A stretch of DNA of 55,183 nucleotides, from positions 1-55,183 of the forward strand of contig CBDHFQ010000031.1 of the NCBI GenBank assembly GCA_965262565.1, in the 5' to 3' direction. The notes beneath the pieces are model-generated. The model saw nothing but the letters and a program-made list of their open reading frames with translations, did no database searches and was not told where the DNA came from. Both the position numbers and the translations under genes were made by a program. The DNA comes from CBDHFQ01 sp965262565. GTDB lineage: Bacteria; Bacteroidota; Bacteroidia; J057. This document shows positions 15,752 to 22,740 of this stretch, one piece after another; position 1 is the first letter of the stretch, and every line of letters begins with the position of its first letter.

Positions 15752-18118
15752 TTGAAATGGATAATGAACGGAGAAAGCTTATATAAGTTTGTCAGAAAAT
15801 GGGTGGTTTTAATAGCCATGTTACAGGCAGGTATCTTCCAGCTTCTTTATGCTCAAGTTGAAAATAAGGTATCTTCTGAAGATCTCAATCATTATTTGGA
15901 GAAGGGAAAATATCACTATAATGATCGAAGGTATGATTCTGCCTTATATTGGTTAACCCTTTCCCTGGAAGCGTCTGATGAAAAAGAGGATGCATTAGCT
16001 CAAATAAAATCACATCTGCTGATAGCTCAAATTCACGCCAGCCAGGAAAGCTTTTCCCAGGTTAATCATCATCTATCCAATGCGAAACAACTTCTGGCCA
16101 ATAATTGGACATTTGATACAGGCGATTTCTGGTATGAATGCGGTTATCTTCATTTTTTATTGTCCCGACCAGATGCAACCGATTCACAATTGGATTCAGC
16201 CATCTATTATTACAATTATGCAGCTCAAATCTCTAAAGAAGAGGGAAATCTACCTACCCTTATTAAAGCATTGAATAGTGTTTCTCCATTGCTAAATACA
16301 AAAAATCGTCAGGAAGAAGCATTGGGCAAATCCCTCGAAGTGTATAAAATAACAGAAGGAATGGAGGAAATGGAAGAGGCTCAGTTGGAAGCCTTAAATC
16401 AGATCGCCACCATTTACTTCGCCATAGGAGAGGTGGATTCAGTAAAATATTATTTTGAAAGGCTGTTAGCAATCCGTCGAATGGATGGTAAAGAGGAAAC
16501 CAGGATTAGTGATTTACAGCATTTTGGAACGTTATTTTCCCTGCAGGGGGAATATCAGAATGCACATAAATACTTTCAGGAAGGATTGGATTTGGCAGAA
16601 GCTTCTGGAGACTCTATGCTAATGACAGGGTTAATTAGAGATATAGGACAGAATTACTTACTACAAAATAATTGGCGAAAAACCATTGAATATGCTAATG
16701 CCGGATTGAACATGGCAGACAAACTGGGGTTTCCTCAAATGAAGGCAGTGAATTATAAGCATTTAGGGGAAGCATATCAGGGATTAGGAGAACTTGAAGA
16801 AGCACATAACCACTATCAAAAAGCCCTGGAAGTTCAGGAACAATATGTAAATGACCCCACTGAAATTGCTAAGCTTAACATAAGAATTGGCAATGTGCTG
16901 CAATCAAACGCTAACTACGGTGAAGCGTTGACTTATCTATCTGATGCATTGGCACTAAAGAAAAAAGTAAACGATAAATTCAGTACGCTGGAAATTCAGC
17001 TCGCAATCGCAGAAATAAAGATCAAACAAGGGAGGTTCATGCAAGCTATAAATGTATTAAGGGAAAGTGAGGTGCTTAGTACCCAGCTTAATAGCATGAG
17101 AGGAAAAGCTTCTACCTATGAATTATTAGCTACTGCTTACGCCAGTTTGGGTAATTTCCAGCAAGCGTTCGAATATCAGCAACTTCGTGGAATTTATAAA
17201 GATTCTATGCTCAATGAACAAAATACAAAAATTGTCCATGAACTGGAGACGAGGTATCAGGCTGAGCGAAGGAATAAGGAAAATGCCCAATTATCAGAAC
17301 AGCTTGTAAAAAATGAGTTGACCATGGAGCAGGATAAAGCCAAATTACTAGAGAAAAAACAGCAGAATGTATTTTTGATTGTCGGCATCGTAGGCTTAAG
17401 TCTGGTTTTTTTGTTCAGATACTACCGAAATGTAAAGCAACAACAGCTCATGGATCAAAAGGTAGTCATGTTGCAAAAGGAGAATGAGGCCCAGCAGCTA
17501 AGGAGTGTAATTACAGGAGAAGAAAATGAGAGAAAACGAATGGCAAGAGAGCTACACGATGGATTAGGTTCTTTATTGGCTTCAGTGAAGGTGATGTTTA
17601 ATGCGGTCCAAAATGAAAAACCTGAAGTGATTCGTTCCTCTCATTATCAAAAGGCTGAACATCTGTTGGATCAGGCATGCCAGGAAGTAAGACAAATTTC
17701 CCATAATATGATGCCCACTATACTGGAGCAAGATGGATTATCACAGGCTATTGGAGATCTTTGCGAAATAATGAACCAAACAAATAAAGTCAATATCACT
17801 TTCATAGAGCATGGCTTGGAGACCTCTTTAAAATATGATATTCAGGTATATGTGTATAGGATTGTTCAGGAATTGGTTCAAAATATCATTAAACATGCAG
17901 ATGCTGAAGAAGCTATAGTACAAATTACCGTAGAGGAAGAAATGTTACAATTAACCGTAGAAGATGATGGAAAAGGGTTTAATATGAAAGAAAGTGAAGG
18001 AGGAGGGATAGGGATGGACAATATTCAATCGAGGGTTTCTTTCTTGAAAGGAAATGTGGAAATCCAGAGCGCTCCTGGAGAAGGTTGTTCCGTATTTATT
18101 GAAATACCATTAAATTAA
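15752..18118 (+). CDS. Sensor histidine kinase with TPR sensor domain (NarL-type partner)
   Basis: This 788-residue protein starts with a signal-like segment (VVLIAMLQAGIFQLLYAQ). About 450 residues of tetratricopeptide repeats follow (for example YQGLGELEEAHNHYQKALEV; QGRFMQAINVLRE), predicted to be outside the inner membrane. A membrane segment lies at about 539-560 (LIVGIVGLSLVFLF), then a coiled coil, then a HisKA_3 dimerisation domain with the phospho-acceptor His602 in RMARELHDGLGSLLAS. The HATPase domain ends the protein (VEDDGKGFN, GGGIGMDNIQSRV). The response regulator starts 20 bp downstream. TPR sensors of this type are abundant in Bacteroidota; the signal is unknown. Confidence 0.94.
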   Translation: MKWIMNGESLYKFVRKWVVLIAMLQAGIFQLLYAQVENKVSSEDLNHYLEKGKYHYNDRRYDSALYWLTLSLEASDEKEDALAQIKSHLLIAQIHASQESFSQVNHHLSNAKQLLANNWTFDTGDFWYECGYLHFLLSRPDATDSQLDSAIYYYNYAAQISKEEGNLPTLIKALNSVSPLLNTKNRQEEALGKSLEVYKITEGMEEMEEAQLEALNQIATIYFAIGEVDSVKYYFERLLAIRRMDGKEETRISDLQHFGTLFSLQGEYQNAHKYFQEGLDLAEASGDSMLMTGLIRDIGQNYLLQNNWRKTIEYANAGLNMADKLGFPQMKAVNYKHLGEAYQGLGELEEAHNHYQKALEVQEQYVNDPTEIAKLNIRIGNVLQSNANYGEALTYLSDALALKKKVNDKFSTLEIQLAIAEIKIKQGRFMQAINVLRESEVLSTQLNSMRGKASTYELLATAYASLGNFQQAFEYQQLRGIYKDSMLNEQNTKIVHELETRYQAERRNKENAQLSEQLVKNELTMEQDKAKLLEKKQQNVFLIVGIVGLSLVFLFRYYRNVKQQQLMDQKVVMLQKENEAQQLRSVITGEENERKRMARELHDGLGSLLASVKVMFNAVQNEKPEVIRSSHYQKAEHLLDQACQEVRQISHNMMPTILEQDGLSQAIGDLCEIMNQTNKVNITFIEHGLETSLKYDIQVYVYRIVQELVQNIIKHADAEEAIVQITVEEEMLQLTVEDDGKGFNMKESEGGGIGMDNIQSRVSFLKGNVEIQSAPGEGCSVFIEIPLN

Positions 18119-18138
18119 GAAAGTTAACATCCTATTAT

Positions 18139-18789
18139 ATGGAGAGAATTCAATTACTTATCGTAGATGATCACAAGGTATTAGCAGATGGCATCATTGC
18201 TTTATTAGAACAAGAAGATGATTTAAATATCGTGAGACATACGATGGATGGAAGGGAGACCCTGGAATTTATCAAGGAACATCCTACGATTGATGTAATG
18301 CTTTTAGATATAAATTTGCCTGACAAAAGTGGGGTGGATATTTGTAAACAGGTAAGGCAATCCCATCCAGATATGAAGATATTGGCATTAACCATGCATC
18401 ATGAACCGACCTTTATCTCCAAAATGATTAAAGCTGGTGCTCATGGATATGTGTTAAAGAATACAGGGAAAGATGAATTGTTGAAAGCCATCTATACGGT
18501 ATATAAAGGAGAATCATACTTTAGTAATCAGGTAAAAAATTATTTAGTAGCAGGATTCCAACAGGAAGCGCAGAGATCCTCCTTTGGCCCCATACAAAAA
18601 ATTACCAGAAGAGAGAAAGAGATTTTAAAGTTGATCGTAGAAGAATTAACTACAGAGGAAATAGCAGAAAAATTATTTATCAGTGCTACTACCGTCATTT
18701 CTCACAGAAAAAGTTTACTGAGAAAGCTTCAGGCTAAAAATACGGCAGGATTAGTGAAAGCGGCCTACGAATATGAATTGCTTTCATGA
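18139..18789 (+). CDS. NarL/LuxR-family response regulator
   Basis: This 216-residue protein has a receiver domain at residues 4-120 (LLIVDDHKVLADG, phospho-acceptor Asp57 in MLLDINLPD, conserved Thr in LALTMHH and Lys in VLKNTG). A LuxR-type helix-turn-helix follows at about 152-213 (ITRREKEILKLIVEE, ATTVISHRKSLLRKL). It is the cognate partner of the histidine kinase 20 bp upstream. The four minus-strand units just downstream all carry a repeated promoter element, so this regulator is a natural candidate to bind it, though nothing in the sequence proves that. Confidence 0.96.
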   Translation: MERIQLLIVDDHKVLADGIIALLEQEDDLNIVRHTMDGRETLEFIKEHPTIDVMLLDINLPDKSGVDICKQVRQSHPDMKILALTMHHEPTFISKMIKAGAHGYVLKNTGKDELLKAIYTVYKGESYFSNQVKNYLVAGFQQEAQRSSFGPIQKITRREKEILKLIVEELTTEEIAEKLFISATTVISHRKSLLRKLQAKNTAGLVKAAYEYELLS

Positions 18790-18820
18790 AAAAAGGTTGC
18801 CTCTGCTAGGAGACAACCTC
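18789..18820 (-). terminator. Terminator of the 124-aa T9SS mini-protein unit
   Basis: The stem is 18795-18803 / 18810-18818. Read as minus-strand RNA it is GGUUGUCUC-CUAGCA-GAGGCAACC with one G-U pair and no mismatch, followed by a U-run. On the plus strand the same pair would be a C-A mismatch, so it serves the minus strand. Confidence 0.8.
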
Positions 18821-18884
18821 GATAATATGAAAAAAGACCTAAGTGTTTCAGAAATATATATTTATAGCATCAAGTATGATTGAA

Positions 18885-19259
18885 TTAGTTGATTACTTTC
18901 AAACGTTTGATCAAGCTGTTGTTATGCTGATATACCCTCACAAAGTAAATCCCTTCCTGAAGCATTGATACCTCCATAGGAAAAGTATGTTGTTGGTCCG
19001 TATGCTTGAATTGGTAAGTTGCTACCACATTACCCAATAGATCTAGTACTTCCACCTTCATCGGCTGATCCGTTGAGTGCTCGAAAATAATAGATAGTTT
19101 ATCTTTAGCGGGATTCGGGTATAATTCGAAGGATAATACTGCACCTGACGGAAACGTGAAATCCTTAGATAGATCCTGATCCTGAATATCAATGGGCAAC
19201 TGGCCCATACAGAGCATGTATGCTAAACTTAGTAAAGGTATAATGTAACTTAAATGCAT
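18885..19259 (-). CDS. Minimal T9SS-exported protein: signal peptide plus sorting domain
   Basis: This 124-residue protein has a signal peptide of about 20 residues ending LCMGQ and a linker of about 20 residues. The rest is a type A T9SS C-terminal sorting domain: FELYPNPAKDKLSI, VEVLDLLGNVVATYQ, LQEGIYFVRVYQ and LIKRLKVIN. There is essentially no cargo domain. Such domains direct export through the type IX system and are normally cleaved off at the cell surface. The gene has the repeated tandem element 64 bp upstream (19323-19368) and its own terminator. It may be a stripped-down paralogue of the large repeat protein further on. The function is unknown. Confidence 0.85.
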   Translation of the reverse strand: MHLSYIIPLLSLAYMLCMGQLPIDIQDQDLSKDFTFPSGAVLSFELYPNPAKDKLSIIFEHSTDQPMKVEVLDLLGNVVATYQFKHTDQQHTFPMEVSMLQEGIYFVRVYQHNNSLIKRLKVIN

Positions 19260-19322
19260 GGTTATTGGCGTTATATGGTTGTTGATTACGATACTAAATT
19301 CCGAAAGAAGAAGGCGAAATGA

Positions 19323-19368
19323 ACCCTCATTAATGGGGAGATTGACATATCCTCATTTTAGGGGAGAG
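19323..19368 (-). promoter_or_regulatory. Tandem regulatory element A, upstream of the 124-aa gene
   Basis: Two copies of an approximately 18-bp motif (minus strand: CTCCCCTAAAATGAGGAT and CTCCCCATTAATGAGGGT) are repeated at a 26-bp period. Each copy is itself an imperfect inverted repeat. The proximal edge is 64 bp from the start codon. The following 35 bp also resemble the other three copies (TTCATTTCGCC then TTTCGGAATTTAG). This looks like an activator site with its promoter. Confidence 0.65.
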
Positions 19369-19463
19369 ATATTTTTGTGCCAATTCATTGATTATTAGTT
19401 AGTAAGGTAAATGGGTGTGCTAGATAAGAGAGAATAGTATGGGGGGAAGAAAATACAGATCAA

Positions 19464-19495
19464 CAAAAAAGGCCATCTCTTATATGAGACAGCCT
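19464..19495 (-). terminator. Terminator of the 167-aa T9SS protein unit
   Basis: The minus-strand RNA folds as GGCUGUCUC-AUAUAA-GAGAUGGCC, a 9-bp stem with two G-U wobble pairs, followed by six U. On the plus strand those two pairs would be mismatches. It lies 57 bp past the stop codon. Confidence 0.78.
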
Positions 19496-19551
19496 CGAGT
19501 AACCGTATAAAAAAATTGGACGCAGTACATGAACTAATAAACGTTCGATGA

Positions 19552-20055
19552 TTATTGTGTGATATTCACCTTTTTGGTCATTTGGAATCGTCCTTGAATA
19601 ACTTTGACGATGTACATCCCTGCTGAAAATGAATCGACGGAAATTTTTTGTGGCATATGAGCAGAAACTGGATATAAAGGAATAACTACTAATATCCTTC
19701 CCGACAGATCCATGAATTGTATATGAGCTGGTTCGGACGATTCACTAGCATAACGAATGCTTAACTCGTTCTTTACCGGATTAGGAAATAAATGAAGCGA
19801 ACGAGAAGAAGTGGGGGGATCTTCAGAAAAAGAAGTTGCGGTTTCCCTTCCTCTTAAAAGATCCTCTCCCGTTGTTGTAAGCTTTTGATGAGTAGATAGC
19901 TGTTCTCCTTCGAAGCTTAGCGCTCGATGTAAACTGTTATCATTCATATAGGTATCCTGGAAATAGGTAAGGGGGGTAGTACTTCCTGACTGAGCTTTAC
20001 CCGACATAAAGACAAAGATGAAGCTTATCGTGAAAATGATAGGGTTAATACGCAT
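19552..20055 (-). CDS. Small T9SS-exported protein with sorting domain
   Basis: This 167-residue protein has a signal peptide (FTISFIFVFMSGKAQ) and a low-complexity linker of about 65 residues rich in Ser, Thr and Glu. A type A T9SS sorting domain fills the last 80 residues (LHLFPNPVKNELSIRY, IQFMDLSGRILVV, SAGMYIVKVIQG, MTKKVNITQ). No recognisable cargo fold is present. Upstream element, start distance (64 bp) and terminator layout match its neighbours, so it is a paralogous unit rather than an unrelated gene. The function is unknown. Confidence 0.84.
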   Translation of the reverse strand: MRINPIIFTISFIFVFMSGKAQSGSTTPLTYFQDTYMNDNSLHRALSFEGEQLSTHQKLTTTGEDLLRGRETATSFSEDPPTSSRSLHLFPNPVKNELSIRYASESSEPAHIQFMDLSGRILVVIPLYPVSAHMPQKISVDSFSAGMYIVKVIQGRFQMTKKVNITQ

Positions 20056-20118
20056 GATAAGTTGGCGTAAAGTGAATAATGAATTTATCTCAAGTTCGGA
20101 GTTAAAGCGGTGGCGCGA

Positions 20119-20165
20119 ATCCTCTGAAAGGGGGAGATCAGAAAATCCTCATTTTAGGGGAGAGG
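20119..20165 (-). promoter_or_regulatory. Tandem regulatory element B, upstream of the 167-aa gene
   Basis: Minus strand: CTCCCCTAAAATGAGGAT, then CTCCCCCTTTCAGAGGAT 26 bp later. The proximal edge is 64 bp from the ATG at 20055. The downstream sequence TCCGAACTTGAGATAAATTC and then ATTATTCACTTTACGCC is shared almost letter for letter with the empty unit at 20330-20394. Confidence 0.68.
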
Positions 20166-20268
20166 GATCATTTGTACCAATGAACCGGGGATACATATTC
20201 AACCTTGAGATAAAAACATTCAAGAGATAAAGCTGGAAGGAAGAAGTGGATGCCAATGGGTCATATAC

Positions 20269-20298
20269 AAAAAAGGCTGCCCATTTCACAGGGCAACC
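20269..20298 (-). terminator. Terminator of the empty unit
   Basis: The minus-strand stem is GGUUGCCC-UGUGAAAU-GGGCAGCC, 8 bp with one G-U pair, then UUUUUU. It has the same layout as the terminators at 18789 and 19464, including a preceding TACTCG. Confidence 0.75.
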
Positions 20299-20394
20299 CG
20301 AGTACAAGCATGATCAATATATGATTCTTATTATGTTAGGGGCTAAGTGAATAATGAATATGTGTACAAGTTCGGATTTATAGGGGTAGGATGA
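20269..20394 (-). other. Empty expression unit: promoter region and terminator without a gene
   Basis: Element C lies upstream and is followed by the same promoter-proximal sequence as unit B (TCCGAACTTG, ATTCATTATTCACTTA). At the position where the start codon should be (20331) the minus strand reads ATA, with a stop six codons later. After about 30 bp comes a terminator (20269-20298) with stem GGUUGCCC / GGGCAGCC, paired only on the minus strand, and six U. Either the gene was deleted, or the unit makes a short RNA of roughly 100 nt. The transcription start is not visible directly. Confidence 0.5.
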
Positions 20395-20442
20395 ATCCTC
20401 TTTTAAGGGGAGATAAAAAAATCCCCATTTTTGAGGGGAGAG
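20395..20442 (-). promoter_or_regulatory. Tandem regulatory element C, upstream of the empty unit
   Basis: Minus strand: CTCCCCTCAAAAATGGGGAT, then CTCCCCTTAAAAGAGGAT 28 bp later. It has the same architecture as elements A, B and D but with a 2-bp longer distal copy. It lies directly next to the terminator of the large repeat gene. Confidence 0.65.
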
Positions 20443-20483
20443 AAATAAAAAGAAGAGGCTATTCCAATAGATGAAATAGCCTC
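20442..20483 (-). terminator. Terminator of the large repeat-protein gene
   Basis: A perfect 9-bp stem (GAGGCTATT at 20455-20463 with AATAGCCTC at 20475-20483) is followed on the minus strand by a T-rich run. It is 46 bp past the stop codon of the C-terminal fragment. Confidence 0.8.
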
Positions 20484-20529
20484 CTACAACCAGTACACTA
20501 AACAAAAAATCGATTACGTATGTCCTGGA

Positions 20530-22347
20530 TTAATTTGCAATAATAAGGCGTTGCATCGTTTCTTCACCGTCCATAATCACTTTTATGTAGTACAATCCCT
20601 CAGGTGCACCTTGTAAAGTGATAGGATATTCAGCAGTTTCCCAGTTTTTCTCCATAATTTTAGACCAAATAGGCATTCCATAGGTGTTCAATACCTGAAT
20701 GATCATTCTTCCCTTAGATTCACCAGTGACCTTACACGTCAATTGATGCTGGGCTGGATTAGGAAACACGGTCAATGAAAGTTTTGCTTCAGCCGACGGA
20801 TCTTCTGATAAGAGATTGTCATTACTATCGATAATTTCGAAACGGATAGTCAATGATTCCCCTTCTTCTCCTCCTGTTCTTGGTCTGGTGAAAGGCGTAG
20901 CTGTAAGTTCATACTTCCCAGGCCTAATAACAGCAGGATTGTTTCCGAAAAGCTCGTAAGGCACAACATTTTCTGTTCTTCTCAAGTTTCTAGGTCCTTG
21001 TAAATTGAAAAGAACGCTTCCCACTTCAGAAGGATCAGTGATAGCTTCAATATTGAATACTTCAGTCTCAAACGCTGCTATATCAATGACAGCTCCCTCC
21101 TGAATTTCGTCTATGAGAACATTCCCTTTCTCACCAGTGAGTTGGAATCTGGCAACCCTTATTTCATCTTCATTATCACCTTCATCCACCACTTCAAAGG
21201 AAATGGTTAAGGAAGTTCCTTTTTCACCTCTGGCATTTCTTCGAGAGAAAGGCGTCGCTGTGAGGGTGTAGCTACCTTTAGCAATTCTGCTGGCAATAGT
21301 TCCGAACAATTCATAAGGAACCACATTCTCAGTACGGCGAAGTCTCCTCTCCCCTGACAGCTCAAATGTTACACTACCTACATCAGAAGGATCAGTGATA
21401 GCTTCAATATTAAATCTGTCTGTATCAAAATCATTGAGATTAATAACAGTACCATCTGTCAAATCAGCGATTAAGACGTTTCGTCTGTTATCTGTCAGTT
21501 GAAACCTTGCTACTTGAATTTCATCACCTTCATCTACTACTTCAAAGGAAATGCTTAAAGCTGTTCCTTCTTCCCCTCTCCCGTTTCTTTCGGAAAAAGG
21601 AGTTGCTGTTAATGTGTAATCTCCTTCTGCAATTCTGTTGGCAAAATTTCCGAACAATTCATAAGGAACCACATTTTCCGTACGACGTAGTCTCCTTTCC
21701 CCTGATAGTTCAAAAGTTACACTACCTACTTCAGAAGGATCGGTGATCGCTTCAATATTGAATCTGTCTGTATCAAAATCATTGAGATTGATGATCGCAC
21801 CATCTGTTAAGTCGGCGATGAGCACATTTCGTTTTGCATCTGTCAACTGGAACCTTACTACGCGAATATCATCATTATTATCTCCCTGCGCTTCCCAGAA
21901 ATCAGGCCCGATGTCTTGAGCTCCTCCGATGTAGTTGAAAGGGCCTACGCCATCAACAAAGTCCTCTTCTGAGGTCCATCTTCCAGCGGTAACAGCTTGA
22001 TCAACGCGATTCTGATTAGGATTTCCATATTGAAGAAAGTCCAACAAAATCTCAGGATCAGAAGAACCGAAGTTTCCACCAATCGCAAATAAAGCTAAGG
22101 CAGCTTCGTCATCAGGAAGAGCAGTTACATTCTGAGAACCAGAAGTAAGGTCAAAGGTAACAGTTTCATCCGGAGCTAAGCTAAGATCTCCATCGACATT
22201 GGAATAATCGCTCAAGGCGTTATACTGTCCAGGTCCAAGGCAGAAGAAGTAATCGGAAATATCGGCTTCTGCATCGCCAAAGTTCTTCAGGCTGATTTGC
22301 TCTCCAAAAGGATCTGCATTCAATAATCTCACAATGCCTTCGCCCAC
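20530..22347 (-). CDS. C-terminal piece of the giant repeat protein: X module, three Z domains, sorting domain
   Basis: This 605-residue open piece has one X module at residues 1-150. Three related domains of about 117 residues follow, each with VARFQL or VVRFQL, NIEAITDPS.VGSV.F.L and the strongly conserved RTENVVPYELFG before YTLTATPF. The last 85 residues are a T9SS sorting domain (LTVFPNPAQHQLTCKVTG, PEGLYYIKVIMDGEE, QRLIIAN). The apparent start at MGEGIVRLL is artificial, since the module continues upstream in the intact design. The Z domain is a widespread adhesin-like beta module in secreted bacterial proteins. The piece should be surface-exposed if made. Confidence 0.75.
   Translation of the reverse strand: MGEGIVRLLNADPFGEQISLKNFGDAEADISDYFFCLGPGQYNALSDYSNVDGDLSLAPDETVTFDLTSGSQNVTALPDDEAALALFAIGGNFGSSDPEILLDFLQYGNPNQNRVDQAVTAGRWTSEEDFVDGVGPFNYIGGAQDIGPDFWEAQGDNNDDIRVVRFQLTDAKRNVLIADLTDGAIINLNDFDTDRFNIEAITDPSEVGSVTFELSGERRLRRTENVVPYELFGNFANRIAEGDYTLTATPFSERNGRGEEGTALSISFEVVDEGDEIQVARFQLTDNRRNVLIADLTDGTVINLNDFDTDRFNIEAITDPSDVGSVTFELSGERRLRRTENVVPYELFGTIASRIAKGSYTLTATPFSRRNARGEKGTSLTISFEVVDEGDNEDEIRVARFQLTGEKGNVLIDEIQEGAVIDIAAFETEVFNIEAITDPSEVGSVLFNLQGPRNLRRTENVVPYELFGNNPAVIRPGKYELTATPFTRPRTGGEEGESLTIRFEIIDSNDNLLSEDPSAEAKLSLTVFPNPAQHQLTCKVTGESKGRMIIQVLNTYGMPIWSKIMEKNWETAEYPITLQGAPEGLYYIKVIMDGEETMQRLIIAN
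20825..21880 (-). repeat. Three tandem Z-domain repeats, about 350 bp each
   Basis: Approximate units are 21530-21880, 21175-21530 and 20825-21175. The first two are nearly identical in protein (TDRFNIEAITDPS, RRLRRTENVVPYELFG); the third is more diverged (ETEVFNIEAITDPS, GPRNLRRTENVVPYELFG). This suggests an older duplication and a recent one. Confidence 0.85.
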
Positions 22348-22380
22348 TTGTCCTTGGGCTTCCCAGAAATCAGCTCCTAC

Positions 22381-22740
22381 ATCGTCAGCTCACCGATATA
22401 TACATAGGGTGATTCCCCTTCAATAAAACTGGCCCATCTTCCCGTAGCTACCGCATTTTCCACTCTCCATTAGGAGCATCCCATTGAGCGAAATCTCTGG
22501 TAACGAAAGGATTTTGATTGTTAAACCGAAGCTGTCCACTGGAGAAAAGGAAAATGCTAGCATTGTTGTCCACCACATGTAGTTCATCTGTTAGTACACG
22601 AACAGTCACTTCTTCAAAGGTCATCAAATCTCTGCCTGAGAAGGATTACCTAAGGTCCAGAAGAAGTCTCTCCATCGTCAAAATTTTTCAGACGTACCAG
22701 TCAGGCACAAACATGCTTGATCAACGCGATTCTGATTAGG
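22381..22740 (-). pseudogene. Degraded Y module with many small deletions
   Basis: Compared with the intact Y copy at 23570-24030, this stretch has at least six short deletions: AT lost at 22390, a 9-bp loss near 22432, and further losses near 22467, 22615, 22655 and 22700. A short insertion around 22750 also duplicates a piece of the neighbouring module. The net shortening against the 921-bp spacing is 180 bp (741 bp observed), a multiple of three. No frame stays open across it. Flanking X modules are intact. Confidence 0.7.

Noticed and set aside
20314..20505. 63-codon minus-strand frame spanning element C
   Set aside because: It covers the regulatory element and the neighbour's terminator, starts upstream of the promoter element and has no recognisable protein features.
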